Shown one piece after another: positions 1 to 5,357 of a DNA stretch of 7,406 nt; position 1 is the first letter of the stretch, and every line of letters starts with the position of its first letter. Source of the stretch: an uncultured Spirochaetaceae bacterium (GTDB lineage: Bacteria > Spirochaetota > Spirochaetia > Treponematales > Treponemataceae); assembly GCA_937875245.1 (NCBI GenBank), contig CALNCH010000099.1, forward strand, positions 1-7,406, in the 5' to 3' direction. The notes beneath the pieces are model-generated. The model was not told the DNA's origin and made no database searches. It saw only the letters and a program-made list of their open reading frames with translations. The position numbers were made by a program, and so were the translations under genes.

Positions 1-557
1 CCAGCCATACTTGCCATATACATAACCATGTAATAGCCCACAGCCTGCCAAATCATGGCTATTGCAACACTATAAATTACAAGTGTTTGATTTCCTAACC
101 AATAAATTGTAAAACTTGAATCGTTAGTAAAAAGTCGAGCAATGCTATTGAATAACCCATTTGCAGGGTCGTAAATCGCACTAAAAATTGATGCAATTAC
201 AATAACAGATAAAATATTTGGTATATAAAAAACAACACGAAAAAAACCACCGTGTCGCAATTTTTCACGAATTAATAGATTTGCAAAAAGCAAAGCTAAA
301 CCAAAAGTAATAATAGTAACTACTACTAATAGTAAAATGGTATTTTGAAAGGCTTGGATAAATTTCATATCCGAAAAAAGTTTTACAAAATTTGACAAAC
401 CTACAAAGGTTCGAGAATCAGAATAGCCACCCCACTTAAAGAGTGAAATTCTAAAAACATTAAATGTTGGAATGAGCATAAAAACAGCAAAGAGAATACA
501 TGCTGGTGCAACGCTTAACAGAATAAATCCTGTTCGTCCTTTTCCTTTTTCAATCAA
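1..557 (-). CDS. ABC sugar transporter permease, MalF/UgpA type (3' part outside window)
   Basis: This is the N-terminal 185 residues of an inner-membrane permease for a binding-protein-dependent sugar importer; the rest lies beyond the left edge. The frame is open from a TTG at 557-555. That start is chosen because AGGAG lies at 569-565, seven bases upstream, and no ATG or GTG in frame fits better. Residues 10-39 form a first membrane segment. They are followed by the family-typical sequence FVGLSNFVKLF (51-61), and then by NTILLLVVV, FYIPNILSVIVIAS and a further hydrophobic stretch near the edge. The cytoplasmic EAA loop that contacts the ATPase would come just past the edge, so it cannot be checked. 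The gene lies 97 bases downstream of the binding-protein gene on the same strand and is presumably co-transcribed with it. Family assignment is firm. Substrate is inferred only from the neighbouring NgcE-like binding protein and NahK-like kinase. Confidence 0.9.
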   Translation of the reverse strand, partial: MIEKGKGRTGFILLSVAPACILFAVFMLIPTFNVFRISLFKWGGYSDSRTFVGLSNFVKLFSDMKFIQAFQNTILLLVVVTIITFGLALLFANLLIREKLRHGGFFRVVFYIPNILSVIVIASIFSAIYDPANGLFNSIARLFTNDSSFTIYWLGNQTLVIYSVAIAMIWQAVGYYMVMYMASMA

Positions 558-606
558 AGCTCTTCTCCTTAACTTACATGCATTTATTTTGGGGGAATGT
601 CCCCAG

Positions 607-643
607 AAAAAATCCTCTTGTGAGGTATTCCACACAAGAGGAT
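607..643 (-). terminator. Terminator-like hairpin between binding protein and permease genes
   Basis: An 11-bp perfect stem pairs 612-622 with 633-643 (arms ATCCTCTTGTG and CACAAGAGGAT) around a 10-base loop. Read leftward, it is followed at once by a T run (complement of 607-612), the standard intrinsic terminator layout. A second small stem (592-596 with 600-604, GGGGA/TCCCC) follows. Because the permease gene starts only 50 bases further on, this is probably a partial terminator or mRNA-stabilising element. Such elements keep binding-protein transcript more abundant than permease transcript, as in many sugar ABC operons. Confidence 0.75.
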
Positions 644-653
644 AAATTGTAAT

Positions 654-1835
654 TTATTTCTTTAATGCAGGTCGTAAAGCATCACTTGCTTTTTTGATAT
701 CTGCAACATAGGTTTCTGCTGTTTTTGTTCCGTTTACTAAAGAGTTTACAGCTTCAAAAACTGCGTCTGCAATACTTACTCCTTCCACAGGATCAGTTGC
801 AGCAAAGTTACCCATAGCAGCTTTTGCACCTCGGTCATAAATGCTGTAGAATAATGCATTATCACCTTCTAATGTATCAGCAAAACCAACAATAGGTTGT
901 ACAGCACCAGCATTAGCAAAAATTGCAGCTGCCTTGTCTGAATACAAGAATGCTAGGAATTTTTTTGCCAGTTCTGGATTTTTTGCTTTTGCAGGAATCC
1001 AGGCTTGTTCAAACCATGTATAAGAATAGCTGTCACCGCTTGCAGTTACTTTTGGAAGAGCAGTAAAGCCCCATTTAAAACCTGCTGCTCGTGGAGCATC
1101 AGCCATTTCACCAATAATCCATGTTCCGTTAGGCATAAAAATTGCTTTGTTATCTAATACAAGTTGTTGGTTCTTTAAGAAGTTTGTATTGTTTGCATTA
1201 GCAGGAACTGATTTTTCAGTGTAAGAAGCAAGCTTTGCAATAATGTTTACAACTGTTTTTCCTTCTGGAAGATCCCATGTATTTGGTGCATAGTTTGTAA
1301 CCTTGTCAAAGAAATCTGCTCCACCTACTTCGTATACAAGAGCATAGAAGAATGCATCAAAGTATCCAGCAGTTGGGTAAGTGAATAAGGCAATGCCTTT
1401 TGCTTTTGCTTTGTCCCCAAGTACCCACATTTCATCCCAAGTAGTGGGAACTGTCCAACCATTGTCTTTTAAGAGTTGTTCGTTATAAAAAAGACCGCAT
1501 GGGCTATAAAACATTGGAGCTAAATATGTTTTGCCATCACTGTAGGGGTTTGTTAAAGAAGACTCGGTAAAACCACCAGCAATTTTCTGCTGAACTGTTT
1601 TTGATTCTCCTGGAACTTGCATTGCAAGCATTGATGTTAAATCAAGTAGTGCGTTCTCTTTAATAAGTGTTTCAGTTACCGCAGCAGGGCGGCCTAAAGC
1701 AAGGTGAACAACATCTGGATAATCCCCAGCTTTCATATTAGGACTAATAACATCTTCAAGTTTTTTATCAGTAATAAGTTCAATAGTTACGTCTGGATTT
1801 TCTGCTTTAAATGCAGCAACAACATCAACCCACAT
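654..1835 (-). CDS. NgcE-like sugar ABC solute-binding protein, N-terminus lost
   Basis: The 393-residue frame encodes most of a family 1 extracellular sugar-binding protein, the periplasmic or surface receptor of the ABC importer. Segments such as NPDVTIELITDKKLEDVISP (residues 14-33), the GDYPDVVHLALG region, SPCGLFYNEQLLKDNGW, VPTTWDEMW and GIALFTYPTAGYFDAFFYAL resemble NgcE-type N-acetylglucosamine/diacetylchitobiose-binding proteins as I recall them. The C-terminal half (PNGTWIIGEM, WFEQAWIPAKAKNPELAKKFLAFLYSDKA) is typical of the wider family. The ATG at 1835 has no ribosome site and would give a protein without a signal peptide. In this frame the residues just upstream read GSYGSQ, which matches the conserved start of the mature domain, so homology continues above the apparent start. 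A proper AAGGAG plus ATG lies at 1888 in another frame. The gene as sequenced is therefore probably frameshifted or deleted at its 5' end, or mis-assembled there. Family call is strong; functional status is doubtful. Confidence 0.85.
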   Translation of the reverse strand: MWVDVVAAFKAENPDVTIELITDKKLEDVISPNMKAGDYPDVVHLALGRPAAVTETLIKENALLDLTSMLAMQVPGESKTVQQKIAGGFTESSLTNPYSDGKTYLAPMFYSPCGLFYNEQLLKDNGWTVPTTWDEMWVLGDKAKAKGIALFTYPTAGYFDAFFYALVYEVGGADFFDKVTNYAPNTWDLPEGKTVVNIIAKLASYTEKSVPANANNTNFLKNQQLVLDNKAIFMPNGTWIIGEMADAPRAAGFKWGFTALPKVTASGDSYSYTWFEQAWIPAKAKNPELAKKFLAFLYSDKAAAIFANAGAVQPIVGFADTLEGDNALFYSIYDRGAKAAMGNFAATDPVEGVSIADAVFEAVNSLVNGTKTAETYVADIKKASDALRPALKK

Positions 1836-1888
1836 TTGTGAACCATAGCTACCAAAGCAAAAACTAAAATCGATACTAGTTTTTTCAT
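1836..1888 (-). pseudogene. Detached signal-peptide start of the binding protein gene
   Basis: Reading leftward, AAGGAG (1900-1895) stands six bases before an ATG at 1888-1886 that opens MKKLVSILVFALVAMV. This is a lysine-rich n-region followed by a hydrophobic core, exactly what an exported binding protein should start with. This frame then runs into unrelated residues (HKCGLMLLLHLKQ) because it is out of step with the binding-protein frame: the two ATGs are 53 bases apart. A one-base insertion would rejoin the frames, but it would leave no cleavage site and no linker between the signal core and the mature domain. Loss of roughly 20-30 codons is therefore more likely than a simple indel. Confidence 0.7.
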
Positions 1889-1967
1889 AATTTTCTCCTT
1901 CTATAAAATCAAAATATAGTTATGGAATTCCTTAATCTTTTTTAATCCCATTAACCTTACCTTTCTT

Positions 1968-1996
1968 AGTGTATGCTAGCTTTTTTAAGAGATGTT
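1968..1996 (-). promoter_or_regulatory. Candidate promoter of the transporter operon
   Basis: Read leftward, TACACT (1973-1968) is a reasonable -10 box. The hexamer 17 bases upstream (AACATC, 1996-1991) is a poor -35, as expected for a promoter that needs an activator. Initiation near 1961 would give a leader of about 72 bases before the ATG at 1888. An alternative -10, TATAAC at 1999-1994, cannot be excluded. This is prediction from sequence pattern only. Confidence 0.35.
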
Positions 1997-2001
1997 ATAA
2001 A

Positions 2002-2030
2002 TTATTGCTAATAAATTGTATTTTATTGCT
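2002..2030. promoter_or_regulatory. Direct repeat TTATTGCT x2, candidate AraC-type operator
   Basis: The octamer TTATTGCT occurs at 2002-2009 and again at 2023-2030, exactly 21 bases apart, or two helical turns. AraC-family activators typically contact two direct-repeat half-sites spaced this way. If the leftward promoter starts near 1961, the half-sites sit near -45 and -66, close to the araI layout. The distal copy also touches the likely -35 region of the regulator gene, which would permit autoregulation. The flanks are very AT-rich, so chance repeats are possible. Confidence 0.4.
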
Positions 2031-2057
2031 TTATTTTTTTTCTAACTTAGCTATACT
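2029..2057 (+). promoter_or_regulatory. Candidate promoter of the AraC-family regulator
   Basis: TATACT at 2052-2057 is a good -10 box only seven bases before the ATG at 2065, so transcription would begin at or next to the start codon. The -35 region (2029-2034, CTTTAT) is weak. No Shine-Dalgarno sequence lies between the box and the ATG. Confidence 0.4.
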
Positions 2058-2064
2058 TTAATAC

Positions 2065-2892
2065 ATGAGTATTTATCGACTAGATTTTCTCCCAGAAGAA
2101 ATGGTTCTACGTTTTGGAGATATAGATTATCTAAGTGTTTCTAAATATGAAAAAGATTGGCCAAGTCATTTACATAGCCATGACCTTACCGAATTTTTTT
2201 TTGTAATTAGAGGTGAAGGTAAATTTACTGTAGAAACAGAAACCTTTGTTGTTCAAAAAAATGATTTGTTAATTGTTGCACCAAACACAAAACATCGAGA
2301 AGAAAGTTCTACTATCAACCCACTAGAATATATGGTTATCGGGGTAAAAAATCTCTCGTTTAAAATCAAACAAAAAGAAACTCAACAAAATTATATAAAA
2401 CTAGATTTTTCACATCAACAAATTTTAATAAACGGCTATTACGAAACAATTCGAGATGAATTAAAAAAAATTGACTCATACACACCTATTTTTCTAGCAA
2501 GTTTTGTTGATATCCTTATCATCTTTTTAATGCGTAAATTTAGCATTGAGTTTTATACAAACCAGCATGTAAAATCAAACCCCATCGTCAGCAACACAAA
2601 ATTATATATTGATAATAATTTCAAAACAGATATAAACTTAGATTTACTTGCCAGCGAAATGAACACAAGTAAATTTCATTTAATACGGTCTTTTTCCAAG
2701 GTGTATTCTCAATCGCCAATGCAGTACGTAACAGAAAAACGAATAACAGAAGCAAAAGGCTTATTAACCACAACCGATATGCCTATATCTCTCATTTCAG
2801 AAACGGTTGGTTTTACATCAGCCTCATATTTTACTCAAGTTTTTAAAAAACACACCGGAGTTAATCCTGCCCAATGGCGGACTGGAGACTAG
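2065..2892 (+). CDS. AraC-family transcriptional regulator with N-terminal cupin domain
   Basis: This 275-residue cytoplasmic regulator has the usual length and order for the family. The N-terminal effector domain carries the cupin signature H37-x-H39-x3-E43-x6-G50, followed by a second cupin strand with PNTKH. The C-terminal DNA-binding domain (about 177-272) holds two helix-turn-helix motifs: LDLLASEMNTSKFHLIRSFS and ISLISETVGFTSASYFTQVF. It ends with the hallmark FKKHTGVNPAQWR. It is divergent from the transporter operon and upstream of a HexNAc-kinase-like gene on the same strand, so it most likely senses an amino sugar or its phosphate and activates this locus. The annotated start has no ribosome site and may be leaderless. 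An internal ATG at 2101, preceded by AGAAGAA, is an alternative that would trim 12 residues and leave the cupin intact. Confidence 0.93.
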   Translation: MSIYRLDFLPEEMVLRFGDIDYLSVSKYEKDWPSHLHSHDLTEFFFVIRGEGKFTVETETFVVQKNDLLIVAPNTKHREESSTINPLEYMVIGVKNLSFKIKQKETQQNYIKLDFSHQQILINGYYETIRDELKKIDSYTPIFLASFVDILIIFLMRKFSIEFYTNQHVKSNPIVSNTKLYIDNNFKTDINLDLLASEMNTSKFHLIRSFSKVYSQSPMQYVTEKRITEAKGLLTTTDMPISLISETVGFTSASYFTQVFKKHTGVNPAQWRTGD

Positions 2893-2970
2893 GGACCAAA
2901 GGCACACCTCCTCTAAAACATCATCATAACAACTTTGTCCAAGACCTTATTTTAAACAGGCTCTTTTCTC

Positions 2971-3000
2971 TAGCATATTTTTTTGCTTTTCGATATGCTA
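2971..3000. repeat. Inverted repeat TAGCATAT-N14-ATATGCTA upstream of the kinase
   Basis: Perfect 8-base arms at 2971-2978 and 2993-3000 flank a T-rich spacer. The position, 27-56 bases upstream of the kinase -10 box, suggests a protein-binding site. The AT-rich 8-bp stem and long loop make a poor terminator. The core TATGCTA also occurs at 1972-1978 in the transporter promoter region. Confidence 0.45.
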
Positions 3001-3003
3001 CCC

Positions 3004-3032
3004 AACATATACGTACCAAGCGTATATATAAT
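3004..3032 (+). promoter_or_regulatory. Promoter of the kinase gene with a palindrome in its spacer
   Basis: TATAAT at 3027-3032 is a consensus -10 box placed 23 bases before the ATG at 3056. The matching -35 position (3004-3009, AACATA) is weak. A perfect inverted repeat, ATATACG (3007-3013) with CGTATAT (3021-3027) around seven bases, fills the space between the two boxes and ends on the first base of the -10. A protein bound there would directly control polymerase. Weak GAGAG at 3044-3048 may serve as the ribosome site. Confidence 0.55.
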
Positions 3033-3055
3033 TCACATCAAATGAGAGAAAAAAT

Positions 3056-4159
3056 ATGACAGACACAACGGATATTGAAAAAATCATAAAACAATTCGCT
3101 CTGTATGGAGACCTAGTTTCGGTTAAAGGCTTTGGTTCCGGCCACATAAACAATACCTACGTTTCCACCTTTAACCAAGGTGGCATCGAGTTACGCTATA
3201 CACATCAAAGAATAAACAAAACAGTTTTTACAAAACCAAATCAAGTAATGGAAAATATCGTCCATGTAACAGAGCATATTCAGAATAAGCTTAAATCAGA
3301 AAAATTCAAGGATGTGTCACAACGTACTTTAACAGTGATACATACCCACGAAGGGCTTCCCTATTATGTTGATTCTAATGGCGATTACTGGCGTACCTAC
3401 CTTTTTATTGACCATGTCAAAACCTTCGATTTTCTAACAGATGCACCACTGGCCTATACACTTGGTGAAGCTATCGGTGTATTTCAAAACCAACTTTCAG
3501 ACTATACTGGACCTCGACTTTACGACACTATTCCCCAATTTCATAATATGAAATTTCGATACCAACAATTGGAAGAGGCACTTAAACGTGATTCTAAAAA
3601 GAGAGCAAGCAATATACAAAAAGAACTTGCTTTTTTACAGGAAAACAAAGAGCGTGGAATGGTTTTAGTAGAAGGACTTGAATCTGGTAAATTAAAAGAA
3701 GGTATAACCCACAACGACACAAAAATTAACAATCTTTTGTTTAGTGAGCAAGATAACTCAGTTTTGTGTGTTATAGACCTTGACACCGTTATGCCTGGAA
3801 CAATCCTATTTGACACGGGAGACCTCATTCGTACTGCCACTATTACCGGTGCAGAAGATGAACAAGATTTAACCAAGATAGATTTTAACTTTGATCTGTT
3901 TAAGTCTCTTATTGAGGGATATCTTTCCATTGCCAAAAGCTTTTTAACAGCATACGAAATATCTTTATTGGCAGAAAGTGGACGAAACATTACGCAAATT
4001 ATGGCTGTTCGCTTTTTAACGGATTACCTTAATGGGGATTTGTACTACAAAACAACACGAGAACATCATAATCTTGACAGAGCTCGTACTCAAATAAAAT
4101 TTATTCAATCCCTAGATTCTCAATGGGCAAATATCGAACAATTTATTACATCATTATAA
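3056..4159 (+). CDS. nahK: N-acetylhexosamine 1-kinase-like phosphotransferase (NahK family)
   Basis: This 367-residue protein has the aminoglycoside-phosphotransferase (APH) kinase fold and close to the usual NahK length. Family features, in order, are: FGSGHINNTYV (26-36) as the nucleotide and sugar loop; YWRTYLFIDH; FHNMKFRY (162-169); the catalytic loop H219-N-D221-T-K-x-N-N; the metal site D241-L-D243 in IDLDTVMPGTILFDTGDLIR; AEDEQDLTKIDF; VRFLTDYLNGDLYY (R319, Y330); and HHNLDRARTQIKFIQ. From memory these blocks align well with Bifidobacterium NahK, which phosphorylates GlcNAc or GalNAc at C1 using ATP. The product, HexNAc-1-phosphate, feeds UDP-HexNAc synthesis or catabolism and bypasses GlcNAc-6-phosphate. 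In bifidobacteria the gene sits beside a lacto-N-biose phosphorylase; none is visible here. It lies downstream of the AraC gene on the same strand with its own promoter-like sequence. Related mucin-desulfatase-annotated phosphotransferases are an alternative label. Confidence 0.85.
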   Translation: MTDTTDIEKIIKQFALYGDLVSVKGFGSGHINNTYVSTFNQGGIELRYTHQRINKTVFTKPNQVMENIVHVTEHIQNKLKSEKFKDVSQRTLTVIHTHEGLPYYVDSNGDYWRTYLFIDHVKTFDFLTDAPLAYTLGEAIGVFQNQLSDYTGPRLYDTIPQFHNMKFRYQQLEEALKRDSKKRASNIQKELAFLQENKERGMVLVEGLESGKLKEGITHNDTKINNLLFSEQDNSVLCVIDLDTVMPGTILFDTGDLIRTATITGAEDEQDLTKIDFNFDLFKSLIEGYLSIAKSFLTAYEISLLAESGRNITQIMAVRFLTDYLNGDLYYKTTREHHNLDRARTQIKFIQSLDSQWANIEQFITSL

Positions 4160-4173
4160 TCGAGGAGTACATC

Positions 4174-4287
4174 ATGTGGGGTGACTCGTGGAGGGTATGC
4201 CCGCCCCTAAGGTGTGTCCCCTCATATGAAGTAAGTGGTAACTTTCCACATAAAGCTACCACTTACACCTCTTTACAACAAGCTTAG
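4174..4287 (+). CDS. Possible 37-residue small ORF or stub of a lost operon gene
   Basis: GAGGAG at 4162-4167 stands six bases before the ATG at 4174, only three to eight bases after the kinase stop. This is the strongest ribosome site on the plus strand of the window. The frame opens MWGDSWRVCPPLRCVPSYEV and stops at a TAG at 4285-4287. No family is recognised. Its second half runs through the stem-loop at 4231-4266, and its end overlaps the end of the convergent gene by four bases. It may be a true small peptide, or only the translation start of a gene whose body was deleted. The 4178-4224 stretch is clearly more GC-rich than its surroundings. Confidence 0.3.
   Translation: MWGDSWRVCPPLRCVPSYEVSGNFPHKATTYTSLQQA
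4231..4266. terminator. Stem-loop between convergent genes, probable bidirectional terminator
   Basis: Perfect 10-base arms GTAAGTGGTA (4231-4240) and TACCACTTAC (4257-4266) continue inward, after one A-C mismatch, with CTTT/AAAG. The result is a 15-position stem with a six-base loop. It lies between the ends of the convergent kinase and exported-protein genes, where both transcripts must stop. Neither side has a strong T run, so termination may be weak or factor-assisted. Confidence 0.55.
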
Positions 4288-5345
4288 AATTGAAGCCTAA
4301 ACCCCGTATTTAAGGAAAAACCTCTTCCCTTCATTACACCAAAATCAAAGCCCCCAAGATCAAGATCAAAACGAGCAAGGTCAATCATGGCGTTAATATT
4401 AAACTTAAATGCAAAAATATCTATATCAAAGCCAGTTGTTACAATCGTAGAAAATTGATTAATTATTATTTCTGGATTTGTTTTAATATTTGTTTTATCC
4501 GATGCAATTGTTACGGTAAGATCGGTAGTGTTGTTTGCTACCGAATGTTGCCAAATTCCAGATAGCTTTATATATGGGGTAAAAAAGAGTAAATGTTTTG
4601 ACAGATGCACCGTTCCACCAAAATTGTGAACCCGAGTATCAAAGGCCAATATACCTTCAAGCTCAAGCTCTTCTCCCTCAATATCCATTTTTTCACCCGT
4701 TAGTCCAGATAATGAAAACTGATTACTTCCTAGATTAAAACCTTCATAGTTATACAATAATCCAAGAGAGAGGGCTGGTGTTTTTCTTGAATCTTTAATA
4801 ATCGTTTTTCGTGCTTCTATTCCAAAATTTAAAAAGCCAAAAGAAATGTCTAAATCTTTTGAGGTATCCACAGCCGTCTCAATAACCTTACTTACAGCTG
4901 CCCCAGGTATAACCATTCCTGTCATAATTACATCAAAGTTTTTGGGAAGTGCAAAACCAAAACCTATTTTTATTGAGGGGTACACCATTAATCTTGTTTC
5001 TATCATGTTCATAATGTCTAAGTCAGAATCTTCTAAACCTAACTGTGATTCAATTAATTCTGGAAAAGAAATAAGACTCCACTCATAGGCTCCGGGCTCT
5101 AATATGGACGCAATACCATCCGAAGTTGAAATTCCAATGGCAGGAAAAGTAAATACAAACTTATCAATAGTTGCATCCCCAATAATATTTCCAGATAAAG
5201 AGTTCATTTGCAAAGCAGGAGATATTTTACGTGTTACGTTATTCATAAGAGCTTCAAAATCAGTTGCAAACCCGTTTAAATCTACCGAAAAACTAAAACT
5301 TGCGGTAAAAAAAACTAACAGTAATAGCGAAATACATTTTTTCAT
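4284..5345 (-). CDS. Exported probable outer-membrane beta-barrel protein, unknown function
   Basis: I do not recognise this 353-residue protein. It begins with a clear Sec signal peptide (MKK, then the core LLLLVFFTASF, with likely cleavage after S20 in SFS-VDL). There is no lipobox cysteine at the cleavage site; C4 lies in the n-region. The mature part has no helical membrane segments and shows many alternating polar/hydrophobic stretches, for example LMVYPSIKIGFGFAL and DIFAFKFNINAMIDL. It ends GFSLNTGFRLQF, the alternating pattern with terminal phenylalanine seen in BAM-inserted outer-membrane proteins. A start at 5345 fits AAGGAG at 5360-5355. The gene follows the adenylate cyclase gene by 12 bases, with its ribosome site overlapping the cyclase stop, so the two are probably co-translated. 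A periplasmic beta-rich protein is the alternative. Confidence 0.8.
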   Translation of the reverse strand: MKKCISLLLLVFFTASFSFSVDLNGFATDFEALMNNVTRKISPALQMNSLSGNIIGDATIDKFVFTFPAIGISTSDGIASILEPGAYEWSLISFPELIESQLGLEDSDLDIMNMIETRLMVYPSIKIGFGFALPKNFDVIMTGMVIPGAAVSKVIETAVDTSKDLDISFGFLNFGIEARKTIIKDSRKTPALSLGLLYNYEGFNLGSNQFSLSGLTGEKMDIEGEELELEGILAFDTRVHNFGGTVHLSKHLLFFTPYIKLSGIWQHSVANNTTDLTVTIASDKTNIKTNPEIIINQFSTIVTTGFDIDIFAFKFNINAMIDLARFDLDLGGFDFGVMKGRGFSLNTGFRLQF

Positions 5346-5357
5346 AATAAAATCTCC

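Noticed and set aside
2874..3059. Plus-strand open frame of 61 codons between the regulator and the kinase
   Set aside because: It starts inside the regulator gene, has no ribosome site, has low-complexity composition and runs through the promoter and both inverted repeats of the kinase.
3541..3990. Minus-strand open frame of 149 codons inside the kinase gene
   Set aside because: It lies wholly antisense to conserved NahK motifs, has no recognisable domain and has serine-rich shadow-like composition.
4178..4224. GC-rich patch as an insertion-sequence remnant or RNA gene
   Set aside because: No terminal repeats, target duplication, transposase residue or recognisable RNA fold could be found; it has only runs of G and C with short pairings.
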